Source of the DNA: Chloroflexota bacterium
GTDB taxonomy: Bacteria > Chloroflexota > Limnocylindria > Limnocylindrales > CSP1-4
Length of the DNA stretch: 64,000 nucleotides
Direction of reading: 5' to 3'
Assembly (NCBI GenBank): GCA_016191425.1
Contig: JACPOR010000019.1
Coordinates: 32,739 to 96,738 of the forward strand
Shown here: in pieces, positions 38,978 through 46,484 of the stretch
How positions within the stretch are numbered: the first letter of the stretch is position 1
Layout: every line of letters starts with the position of its first letter
Made by a program: the position numbers and the translations under genes
The notes under the pieces: generated by a model
The model's database searches: none
What the model was told of the DNA's origin: nothing
Seen by the model: only the letters and a program-made list of their open reading frames with translations

Positions 38978-40231
38978 TCACCGCCACGCGAACAGCGACT
39001 TCTTCGCTGCCGCCTTGGCGGTCGTGGCCGCTTCCGCCACAGCAACCGGACTCTCCGAGCCGACGATCGCGGTCGCCAGTCGAAGGATGTCCTGCGAGAC
39101 CTGGGCCTCGCGATTGCTCAGGAAGAACGGCACGCCGCGATTGAGCGCGTAGACCACGCTCCGGCCGTCGCTGACGATGGTGTGCTGTACCTTGCGCCCG
39201 ATGGAATTCTCGACATCCGAGACGCGAATGCCGAGGGCCGCATCGGCCCGGTTCAGGACGATGCGGAGCTTGTCCGCCCCGTAGCCGAGCTGCTCCGCGA
39301 CCTCCATGAACAGGCGCATGTTCTTGATGCTCGTGATCTCCAGGCTGACGATGGTCAGGATGATGTCCGCCGCGTCGAGCACGGCGAGGGTTGCGTCGTT
39401 GAACGTCGCAGGGCAGTCGATGACGACGAGGTCGTGCTCCGCGCGGAGCTTCTCGACCACGCGCTTGGCGTGGCTTGCCGTGACGTGCTCGGCCGCCTCC
39501 GGTGACGGCGGGGCGAGCAGGACCCGGACTCCCGAGGAGTGATCGATGATGAACGTGTCGATCGACTCGATCTCCCCGGCATCGAGCTCGGGCACGAGGT
39601 CGGCGATGGATTTGTTCTTGGGGTTCAGGTTCAGCAGCACCCCGACGTCGCCGAACTGGAACGAGCCGTCCATGAGCGCCACGCGCGTGTTGCCGAGTGA
39701 CGCGGCAGCGACCGCGAGATTGACCGCGACCGTGGTCTTGCCGACGCCGCCTTTGGGGCTGAACACGGCCACGACCTGGCCCGCTTGCTCGCTCGACCCG
39801 ATCGCCTTCTGGGGTACCGCCGCGGCCGCGATCCCGATCCGGGACATCTTGTCCCGCTCGCGCGTCCACACCTGTCGGATGGAAGCGTTGAGCTCGTCGG
39901 AACTGAAGGGCTTGACCAGGAACTCGCGAGCGCCTGCCAGCATGGAGCGGCGCAGGTAGTCCGCCTCTCCCTGAACGGACATCATCACCACGGACGCAGA
40001 TGGGCACTTCGCCGCGAGCAACTCGGTTGCCGCGATGCCGTCCATGTCCGGCATGTTGATGTCCATCAGCACCACGTCGGGCACGAGCGCCACAGCCTGC
40101 TCGATCGCCTCGGCTCCGGACGCGGCGACACCCACGACGTCGATGTCCGTCTCGAAGCTGAGCAGCTTCGAGAGGTGGTCGCGCGTCTCTCGGATGTCGT
40201 CGACGATCAGGACCTTGATGCGGTCGCTCAT
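38978..40231 (-). CDS. cpaE: CpaE/TadZ-like receiver-ParA protein
   Basis: Localisation factor of the Tad system. Residues 1-125 are a receiver domain with acidic pocket DD at 11-12, phospho-acceptor D57 (VVLMDINMPDMDG) and the Lys in LVKPFSSDE; the rest is a MinD/ParA-type ATPase with PKGGVGKTT. The receiver looks active, whereas many CpaE receivers are degenerate. I start at ATG 40231 (MSDRIKVLIVDD); a TTG at 40246 would overlap the cpaB stop. Confidence 0.92.
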   Translation of the reverse strand: MSDRIKVLIVDDIRETRDHLSKLLSFETDIDVVGVAASGAEAIEQAVALVPDVVLMDINMPDMDGIAATELLAAKCPSASVVMMSVQGEADYLRRSMLAGAREFLVKPFSSDELNASIRQVWTRERDKMSRIGIAAAAVPQKAIGSSEQAGQVVAVFSPKGGVGKTTVAVNLAVAAASLGNTRVALMDGSFQFGDVGVLLNLNPKNKSIADLVPELDAGEIESIDTFIIDHSSGVRVLLAPPSPEAAEHVTASHAKRVVEKLRAEHDLVVIDCPATFNDATLAVLDAADIILTIVSLEITSIKNMRLFMEVAEQLGYGADKLRIVLNRADAALGIRVSDVENSIGRKVQHTIVSDGRSVVYALNRGVPFFLSNREAQVSQDILRLATAIVGSESPVAVAEAATTAKAAAKKSLFAWR

Positions 40232-40242
40232 GACGTGGTGTG

Positions 40243-40887
40243 TCAACCCCTGACTGACGCAGCCGCTACGGGCTCGGGCTGGGACCCGGGACGATGACCC
40301 ATGTCGGCGGCACGACGCCCCGTCGAGACCACCTGGAGGCCCTGGAGGAGGACCTTCACGCTCGTCGGATCGTTGAGTGGGGCCGCGAGGCCGGTGACCT
40401 GCGGGTTGACGAAGTAGTTGAGGGGGAAGCTGGCCGGGCTCACCTGGACCACGAGGTCCACGTAGTCGCCCGTCTTCACGAGCGTGCCGACACCGGACAC
40501 CTGGTCAACCTGGACCGCCATGCACGTGAATCCGGGAGGACATTGGAGGTTCGCACCGGACTGCTCGGCAAAGATCACTGGGGTGATCTGCTGGCCGGCC
40601 TTGATCTCTGCTCGGGTGACACTGCCAACGACCTGACTCGGGTCTCCGAAGGCTCCCGGAAGACGCACGTCGGGAGCGAGCTCCTGCGTCTTGAGCATGT
40701 CCTTGGTCAGGGTCACGCCCAGCGACACGTCTCGCGCGGCGATGACGGTCGCCACGTTGGCCGGCGGCGCGCTCGCGTTGGGACTCGTCCCACCACCCCC
40801 GCCGTTGAGCAGGATGATGACGAAGACGAACGCCAATGCCGCGAGAAAGACGCCGATGAGCAGAACTAGCCGATTGGAGCGCTTCAA
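40243..40887 (-). CDS. cpaB: Tad pilus assembly protein CpaB (SAF domain)
   Basis: Exported SAF-domain protein of the Tad system. The product of 214 residues has one N-terminal helix (RLVLLIGVFLAALAFVFVIILL), then VATVIAARDVSLGVTLTKDML and DYVDLVVQ. I chose TTG 40887 because GGGAGGT sits at ideal spacing before it; the longer frame begins 51 bases earlier. It opens the cpaB-cpaE-cpaF-tadB-tadC run. No secretin (cpaC/rcpA) follows it. Confidence 0.88.
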   Translation of the reverse strand: MKRSNRLVLLIGVFLAALAFVFVIILLNGGGGGTSPNASAPPANVATVIAARDVSLGVTLTKDMLKTQELAPDVRLPGAFGDPSQVVGSVTRAEIKAGQQITPVIFAEQSGANLQCPPGFTCMAVQVDQVSGVGTLVKTGDYVDLVVQVSPASFPLNYFVNPQVTGLAAPLNDPTSVKVLLQGLQVVSTGRRAADMGHRPGSQPEPVAAASVRG

Positions 40888-40955
40888 GGAACGACCTCCC
40901 CCGAGTAGGCGGTGTGACAGGTGGCACCACTCTAGCACCGCTCCGGTGCTGCGCG

Positions 40956-40964
40956 ACTATACCA
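40956..40964 (-). promoter_or_regulatory. Extended -10 promoter upstream of cpaB
   Basis: On the minus strand this reads TGGTATAGT, an extended -10 about 70 bases before the cpaB start. It would serve the cpaB-to-tadC transcript independently of the pilin genes. Confidence 0.45.
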
Positions 40965-41061
40965 ATGGCCCAGTACCACTGGTAGGTTCCGGCAGGATTC
41001 GCCGCGTGACGCAAGGTCTGCCGCAAGGTTGGCGCAGGCGACATCCGGATGCCTGAAAACG

Positions 41062-41090
41062 CAACGACCCATCCGGCGGACGGGTCGTTG
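41062..41090 (-). terminator. Intrinsic terminator of the first Flp pilin gene
   Basis: CAACGACCC (41062-41070) pairs with GGGTCGTTG (41082-41090), with an inner TCC/GGA. On the coding minus strand it is followed by CGTTTTC, a short U-tract. It lies 21 bases after the pilin stop at 41112. Confidence 0.75.
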
Positions 41091-41111
41091 GGATCGTGAC
41101 GGGGGTGGACC

Positions 41112-41288
41112 TTAGAGGGCGTTTCCGACGGTGCTCAGCTTGTCGCTGATCTGACTACCGAGGAAGAGCAGGGCGACGATGGCGACGATGGCGATGAGAG
41201 CAAGGATGAGTGCGTATTCTGCGAGGCCCTGTCCCTCCTGTCCTCCATGGACGAAGCCACGGGCCCATCCGAGGAACTTGAAGAGCAT
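41112..41288 (-). CDS. Flp/Fap-type pilin 1
   Basis: Major-pilin-type subunit of the Tad pilus, 58 residues. MLFKFLGWARGFVHGGQEG is the leader, then GQGLAEYALILALIAIVAI, with cleavage expected after the Gly before QGLAEY (Glu at +5). The ribosome-binding site GGGAGGTG lies eight bases before the ATG at 41288. It is more diverged than the next two pilins. Prepilin peptidase is not in the window. Confidence 0.92.
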   Translation of the reverse strand: MLFKFLGWARGFVHGGQEGQGLAEYALILALIAIVAIVALLFLGSQISDKLSTVGNAL

Positions 41289-41340
41289 CTGCGTTCACCT
41301 CCCTTCTGCCCGAGTATCTGCTACCGGGCCTGCGAAACGA

Positions 41341-41374
41341 CGAACCGCCGGCCCAGGACGGGCTCGGCGGTTCG
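41341..41374 (-). terminator. Intrinsic terminator of the second Flp pilin gene
   Basis: CGAACCGCCG (41341-41350) pairs with CGGCGGTTCG (41365-41374); the inner GCCC/GGGC extends the stem to 14 pairs with one bulge. On the coding strand TCGTTTCG follows. Confidence 0.7.
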
Positions 41375-41398
41375 CATCACAGACGAAGTGGGTACCGC

Positions 41399-41569
41399 CT
41401 AGACGGACTTGCCGACGGTGCTGAGGATCTTGCTGATTTCTCCACCGAGGAAGATGAGGGCGACGATCGCGACGATGGCGATCAGGGCGAGGATCAGCGC
41501 GTATTCCGCGAGGCCCTGGCCCTCCTCCTCATTGCGGAACGAAGCGATAAGAGCAGAGAAGAATGACAT
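41399..41569 (-). CDS. Flp/Fap-type pilin 2
   Basis: Pilin of 56 residues from ATG 41569 (MSFFSALIASFRNEEEG), ribosome-binding site GGGGGTG. The cleavage and assembly motif GQGLAEYALILALIAIVAIV is kept, followed by LIFLGGEISKILSTVGKSV. It is almost identical to pilin 3 downstream of the leader. A GTG at 41581 is a less likely start. Confidence 0.93.
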   Translation of the reverse strand: MSFFSALIASFRNEEEGQGLAEYALILALIAIVAIVALIFLGGEISKILSTVGKSV

Positions 41570-41689
41570 TGGTTTGGACACCCCCTTTCCTGTCCGAACT
41601 CTCCGACGAAGCGGAGGCGGCGCCCAACATAGGGTCGGACCGGCCGGGTGTCAACCACACCAGAGGTCATGGGACCCCCCCAACGGAAC

Positions 41690-41715
41690 GACGGCCCCCG
41701 TCATCGGGGGCCGTC
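41690..41715 (-). terminator. Intrinsic terminator of the third Flp pilin gene
   Basis: GACGGCCCCCG (41690-41700) and CGGGGGCCGTC (41705-41715) form a perfect 11-bp stem with loop TCAT. On the coding strand GTTCCGTTG follows. It is 31 bases after the pilin stop at 41747. Confidence 0.75.
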
Positions 41716-41746
41716 ATGAATCTCCGAACGGAGGTGTCGGCGGCGG

Positions 41747-41917
41747 TCAGACCGACGTGCCGACGGTGCTGAGGATCTTGCTGATTTCTCCACCGAGGAA
41801 GATGAGGGCGACGATCGCGACGATCGCGATCAGGGCGAGGATCAGCGCGTACTCCGCGAGGCCCTGGCCCTCCTCTTCGTTGCGAAACGAAGCAAGGAAT
41901 GCATGCATGCTTGCCAT
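41747..41917 (-). CDS. Flp/Fap-type pilin 3
   Basis: Pilin of 56 residues from ATG 41917 (MASMHAFLASFRNEEEG); GGAGG lies upstream. The mature region differs from pilin 2 by essentially one residue near the end (GTSV versus GKSV). DNA identity across about 140 bases is very high, indicating recent duplication or gene conversion. The open frame starts earlier but the added residues are not leader-like. Confidence 0.92.
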   Translation of the reverse strand: MASMHAFLASFRNEEEGQGLAEYALILALIAIVAIVALIFLGGEISKILSTVGTSV

Positions 41918-42057
41918 GGCTGTTCTCGCCTCCAGGCCGATGACGGTCGGGACCAAGCGGTCGCCCACCGTGGCAACGTAGCCAACGCGCCTGGTTCCTG
42001 CATAGAGTACTTTCGTACCAGGACCGACGGATCGCTGCAGCCCGTGGAGGATCCCGG

Positions 42058-43299
42058 TCAGTCGGGCGCGGGAACTTCGGGGCCAGGCGACATGGCCGTC
42101 GAGAGCCGCACGCCCCCGCCATCCTCGATGATCTCCAGCCCGATGCCCAACGTCTCGCCGCGCTGTCTGAGCTCACGCAGCAGCCGGGCCGGCAGCTTGA
42201 CCTGCGCAGATGCGCGAGCCACCTCGACCGCGGCCTCGTACTGCTTTCGGCGTTCCGCCACCATCTCGAGCAGGGCAGGTGGGAGCGTCTCGCTCTCGTC
42301 GGGGATATCGAGCGGCGGAACCATCTTGGGCGTGCGCGACGCCCGCAGCGTCAGGACCAGCGCATCGCCCCAATCGATCGTGAGTGATGCCTGGTCCGGC
42401 TTCTCGGCCAGGTACGCCGCGAGCGCGTCGTCGGCGATCCGGAAGGTCGCGCTCTCGATCTCGGTGGCCAGACGCCGATCGACGCCGATCGATTCGAACG
42501 CCACCGTGAGGCCCGCCCGCTGTCCTCGATCACGGGCGGCGCGACGAAGCGTTGGCACGAGCCCGAGGTCGTCCAGCACCATCGGTCGGACATCGAAGAT
42601 GAACGCCTTGGTGGCCTCGAGGGTGGACTGGACCATGGCAACGAGGGAGCGGACCTCGCCCTCCGCGAGCTTCGGATCCTGTCGGACGAGGCGCTCCACG
42701 ATCTCCGCCTGGAGGACGATGTTCGTGAGGCTCTGGGCGGGTCCGTCGTGCATCGATCGGGCGATCTCACGACGAAGGTCCTCTTGGGCCGCCAGGACGA
42801 GGCGCGAGACGGCCGGAGCCATCGCGTCGTCATCGACGTCCGTCGCAGCGAAGCCCGACCCCGGCTCCGACCCCGACCGCGAGCCGCCCCCCGACGCCGA
42901 CCGCGAGCCGATGCCCGATGCCGACCGCGAGCCGCTACCCGACGTCGTGCTGGCTTGGCCACCCGCCTCGATTGCGAGGACCTTCTCGGCGCCCGCGCTG
43001 AAGGACTCCTTGAGCCGAGCGGATGATCGCTTCTTGCCCTCGAGGATCTCGAGCTGCGCATCCATCAGGGCGGCCCGCCGGGTCAGGGTGACGACCTGGT
43101 TGGCGAGCTCAACGGCCTCCCTGGCCGTTCCGGTCGCGTCAAGCTTCGCCAGCTTGTCGGTCGCCGCGGTTCGCCGGGTTTCGTGACGCGCGGCCTCCGT
43201 CCTGGCCTGGGCGACGAGCATGTCGATCTCCTCGATCTCGCGATCGAGGGCGGCCGCCTCGGCCAGCAGTTCGTCGGCAACCTCGGAGGGCGTCGTCAT
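42058..43299 (-). CDS. DegS-like sensor kinase with degenerate ATPase domain
   Basis: Cytoplasmic protein of 413 residues. Residues 10-95 are coiled coil, 115-150 a Gly/Ser linker made of repeated SGSRSAS units, and about 170-240 a HisKA_3 dimerisation domain with H184 in MHDGPAQSLTN. The region expected to be the HATPase domain lacks the N-box Asn and a clear G1 box; only EDGGGVRLS remains near the end. It may therefore be catalytically dead, or act as a phosphatase or scaffold for the adjacent response regulator. It lies between that regulator and the pilin genes. Confidence 0.8.
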   Translation of the reverse strand: MTTPSEVADELLAEAAALDREIEEIDMLVAQARTEAARHETRRTAATDKLAKLDATGTAREAVELANQVVTLTRRAALMDAQLEILEGKKRSSARLKESFSAGAEKVLAIEAGGQASTTSGSGSRSASGIGSRSASGGGSRSGSEPGSGFAATDVDDDAMAPAVSRLVLAAQEDLRREIARSMHDGPAQSLTNIVLQAEIVERLVRQDPKLAEGEVRSLVAMVQSTLEATKAFIFDVRPMVLDDLGLVPTLRRAARDRGQRAGLTVAFESIGVDRRLATEIESATFRIADDALAAYLAEKPDQASLTIDWGDALVLTLRASRTPKMVPPLDIPDESETLPPALLEMVAERRKQYEAAVEVARASAQVKLPARLLRELRQRGETLGIGLEIIEDGGGVRLSTAMSPGPEVPAPD

Positions 43300-43331
43300 G
43301 GGCGATGGGGTCGACCGAACCGAATGACGGC

Positions 43332-44063
43332 TCAGTCGTCCGGCATCTTGATCCAGCCCTGGCGCATCGCGTAGACGACGGCCTGGGTTCGGTCGTTCAC
43401 CGAGAGCTTGCGGAGGATGGAACTCATATGGTTCTTGACGGTCTGCTCGCTGATCGTGAGGGTGTAGGCGACCTGCTTATTGGTCATGCCCTGGGCGATG
43501 TTGTCCAGGATCTGGACCTCCCGTGGGGAGAGCGGGGCGAAGATCGGCTGGGCGTCCTGGCCGTAGATCGCGAGTTCCCGGAACTCCTTGAGCACCCGCG
43601 ACGCCACGGACGGCTTGGCAAAGACCGTGTCGTTGATCAGGTACTCGCCATTCGAGACGCGCCGGATCACGTTGATCAGGTCATCCGGGCTGATGTCCTT
43701 GAGAATGAACGCGGCAGCGCCGGCCTTGATCGCGTCAAAGAGGGCGTCCTCGTCCTCCTGGGCGGCGAGAACGATGATCAGGACAGAGGGCAGCTCGCGC
43801 TTGATCCGCTGGGTCGTCTCGATCCCACCGGGCGCTGGCAGGGAGAGGTCCATCAGGATGACATTGGGCGAGGTCTCGAGGGCCGCCTCCATGGCGGTCC
43901 GGGCATCCTCGGCTTCGCCGACGACCTCGAGGTCGTTCTCCTTGGACAGGATCTGGGCGATGCCGACGCGGAAGAGGACGTGGTCGTCCACGATCAGGAT
44001 TCGGGTCCGGTCTTCTCCCGGTCGGCGACGGCGCTCGGGGCCGCTGTACTCCATCGCGCTCAT
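43332..44063 (-). CDS. NarL/LuxR-family response regulator
   Basis: Two-component regulator of 243 residues. The receiver has phospho-acceptor D72 (ILMDLSLPAPGG) and LKD near the end; the C-terminal HTH is a LuxR type (LSPREVQILDNIAQGMTNKQVA). It overlaps its kinase gene (44060-44743) as ATGA and precedes a second kinase by 32 bases. Its place before the pilins suggests it controls pilus genes. Confidence 0.93.
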   Translation of the reverse strand: MSAMEYSGPERRRRPGEDRTRILIVDDHVLFRVGIAQILSKENDLEVVGEAEDARTAMEAALETSPNVILMDLSLPAPGGIETTQRIKRELPSVLIIVLAAQEDEDALFDAIKAGAAAFILKDISPDDLINVIRRVSNGEYLINDTVFAKPSVASRVLKEFRELAIYGQDAQPIFAPLSPREVQILDNIAQGMTNKQVAYTLTISEQTVKNHMSSILRKLSVNDRTQAVVYAMRQGWIKMPDD

Positions 44064-44743
44064 GTGCTCTCCTCTGCTCCCCCCGGGATGACCAGGCGCA
44101 CGGTGGTGCCTTCACCCGGCTGAGATCGTACTTCGAAACGCGCGCCGATCGATTCTGCGCGCTCTCCCATGAATTGGATGCCGAATGTCCGGTGACTGGC
44201 CTTCTTGGCACCGGACTGCCGGAAACCCAGGCCGTCGTCATGGATTTCCACCACGACGTCATCGCCGTCGCGGGCCGCCCGGATGGCGACGCGCGTAGCC
44301 TGGGCATGCTTGCGGACATTCTGGAGGGTTTCCTGCACGATCCGGAGCACCACCATGTCGACCGAATCAGGCAGCGTGTCGATCACGGGATCCAGGTCCA
44401 GCATGATCCGGATACCCAGGATCCCACCGACCTGATCGGCGTTGTCGCGGATCGCGGCGGACAGGCCCTGGTCGGTCAGGATGTGGGGTCGGAGCTGGCT
44501 GACGTACTCGCGGACATCGCCGAGCTCACGCCGGAGCACGTCGCGCAGGAGGCGGAGTTCGGCTCCGGCCAGGGCCGGATCGCGCGCCATCAGGCGTTCC
44601 ACGATCTCGATCTGGAGGATGGCATTGGAGAGGGCCTGGGCGGGGCCGTCGTGGACCTCGCGGGCGAGCCGCGCGCGCTCGGCCTCCTGCGCGTCCACGA
44701 TCAGGCGCCGGATATCAGCGGTGACCGGGCGATCGCCGTTCAT
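44060..44743 (-). CDS. DegS/NarX-type sensor histidine kinase
   Basis: Soluble kinase of 227 residues from ATG 44743. The HisKA_3 histidine is H31 in EVHDGPAQALSN; the HATPase domain is intact: N-box ETLQNVRKHA, G1 HDDGLGF, and GEGTTVRL. No sensor domain or membrane helix is visible, so the signal must be cytoplasmic or come by partner. It is coupled to the response regulator. The longer open frame overlaps the upstream glycosyltransferase gene. Confidence 0.9.
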   Translation of the reverse strand: MNGDRPVTADIRRLIVDAQEAERARLAREVHDGPAQALSNAILQIEIVERLMARDPALAGAELRLLRDVLRRELGDVREYVSQLRPHILTDQGLSAAIRDNADQVGGILGIRIMLDLDPVIDTLPDSVDMVVLRIVQETLQNVRKHAQATRVAIRAARDGDDVVVEIHDDGLGFRQSGAKKASHRTFGIQFMGERAESIGARFEVRSQPGEGTTVRLVIPGGAEEST

Positions 44744-44751
44744 GCGGCCCG

Positions 44752-44757
44752 AGTATA
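44752..44757 (-). promoter_or_regulatory. Candidate leaderless promoter of the kinase gene
   Basis: On the minus strand TATACT lies eight bases before the kinase ATG, so transcription would start at or very near the start codon. A possible -35 (CTGACC) has a spacer of only 15 bases, so support is moderate. Confidence 0.35.
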
Positions 44758-44798
44758 CGGTGCCCACCCGTCGGTCAGACCAGCACCGGGCCGAGGCG

Positions 44799-46484
44799 TC
44801 ACGGACAGGTGATCCGAAAGACCCGGAGGTCGTCGAGGACGCCGGAGGGCGGACCCACCAGGGGCACGGGCTTGAAGCATTGGATCCCGATCGGGTCGGT
44901 CGCGGCAATCCCGGGCCACAGTTCGTCGTTGCCCGGCGCCGCGATCACGAGGGTTGTCCCGGGAAAGGCCCGGGCAAGGTCCAGCACGGCCTCCGGAGGC
45001 TCGTCGGGCAGGGCCAGCGTCCGGACGCGGGTCGTGTCGGCCAGCCAGATCGGGAAGCGGGAGATCACCGGCCCGTCGCCCGGCGTCAGCGGCACTCCCG
45101 CCGCTGCCAGCGCGGCAGGTAGGGCGGCGTACTGATCCCGCGTGGCGTCGCCGTCGCGTCCGAACGTGGGCAGGAGCACCGCCGTGAACAGCACGCCAGC
45201 GCCGATCCCCAGGCATGGTCCCAGCCAGGCCACGGGTCGCGTCCAATCGCGCCACCGGCCGACGGCGGCGATCAGGGCATCCAGCACGAGGAGCGCGGAG
45301 ATGATCAGGAGGACCTGGATCGCCGCCGACGCGTGGAGGAACGTGCCCCACGTGGTCGCGACCGGGAAGAGCAATGTCGTGATCGCGAAGGTCACGATGG
45401 CGAAGAGCACCAGAAGCCGGAACGAGGCCGCGCGGGCCGTCCCGGGAAGTGCCACCAGCCCGATCGCCGCGATCGGGATCCCCGGCAGCAGCAGCACACT
45501 GATGAGGTTGTGGAGCAGGCCGGTCCATCGAAGGCCCGCGAGCGTCGGCAGGCCGGCCGCGAGGTACCGGTCGATGGTCGGCGGCTGGCTCCAGGCAAAG
45601 ATGTCCGTGCCCTTCAGCGACAGCGCGTTCGCCAGGGCCTGCCCCGGCAGCGGGCTCCCGAACGCGATCCAGTCGCGGATTGCCCATGGCCCGAAGACGA
45701 GCATCGCGGGCAGGGCGGCACCAACCACCAGCCGGGCCCAGCCACCCGCGCCGACTCCCGCGTCCTTGGCGATACCACGGGCGACGACCACCCAGCCCAG
45801 GGCCAGCCACGCGGCCTCGTTCCGCGTCAGCGCGGCGAGGCCGAGGACGAGGCCGAGCGCCACGACGCGCCGGTCGCCGCCGCGAACGCCACGGGCGTCG
45901 CGGGCAACCCGGGGGTCGTGCGGATCGCGGTCGTCCCCACGAACGCCGCGGGCGTCGCGGGCGACCCGGCCGGCAAGCAGGCATGCACCCAGGACGAGCG
46001 CCGCGAACAGCATCGTCGAATCCGGCAGGACGGAATAGAGGACGAGCGGCAGGAAGACGGCCGCGACAAGACCGCTGCCCACGGCCAGGGTTCGGGCGCG
46101 GCCCGGGGGCATGGCCCGTTCCGCGGCCACGTCCGCGCCGAGGCGCCACGCCAGGACCGCGACGAGCGTGCCGACGATGATCGAAAACCACTGCGCGGCG
46201 GCGAATGTGGTCCCCAACAACGCCATCGGGATCGCGGCAAGGTACGTCGGGAGTGGGAGCCAGACCTCGAAGGCCGGTCGCGGGAACTCGAGTGGTGGCG
46301 TCCCGTAACTCCAGATGGCGTCCGAGACCAGCCCTCGTCCCTCCACGAGGGTTCGCGCAACGCTGACGTAGTAGGCGGTGTCCTCGGGGCGAGGGAAGGT
46401 GATCAACGAAGCCGCCCAGATCCGGACGACGAGGGCGACGGCTGCCACGAGGGCAACCGATAGCCACGCTTCCCGGCGACTCAT
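44799..46484 (-). CDS. GT39-like membrane glycosyltransferase
   Basis: Membrane protein of 561 residues with about twelve helices and a short C-terminal soluble domain. FPRPEDTAYYVSVARTLVEGRG in the first outer loop is the acidic motif and helix typical of GT-C enzymes. An internal repeat, RVARDARGVRGDDRDPHD then RVARDARGVRGGD, lies in a loop. ATG 46484 overlaps the upstream stop as ATGA; the longer frame runs into that gene. Sugar and acceptor unknown. Confidence 0.75.
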   Translation of the reverse strand: MSRREAWLSVALVAAVALVVRIWAASLITFPRPEDTAYYVSVARTLVEGRGLVSDAIWSYGTPPLEFPRPAFEVWLPLPTYLAAIPMALLGTTFAAAQWFSIIVGTLVAVLAWRLGADVAAERAMPPGRARTLAVGSGLVAAVFLPLVLYSVLPDSTMLFAALVLGACLLAGRVARDARGVRGDDRDPHDPRVARDARGVRGGDRRVVALGLVLGLAALTRNEAAWLALGWVVVARGIAKDAGVGAGGWARLVVGAALPAMLVFGPWAIRDWIAFGSPLPGQALANALSLKGTDIFAWSQPPTIDRYLAAGLPTLAGLRWTGLLHNLISVLLLPGIPIAAIGLVALPGTARAASFRLLVLFAIVTFAITTLLFPVATTWGTFLHASAAIQVLLIISALLVLDALIAAVGRWRDWTRPVAWLGPCLGIGAGVLFTAVLLPTFGRDGDATRDQYAALPAALAAAGVPLTPGDGPVISRFPIWLADTTRVRTLALPDEPPEAVLDLARAFPGTTLVIAAPGNDELWPGIAATDPIGIQCFKPVPLVGPPSGVLDDLRVFRITCP

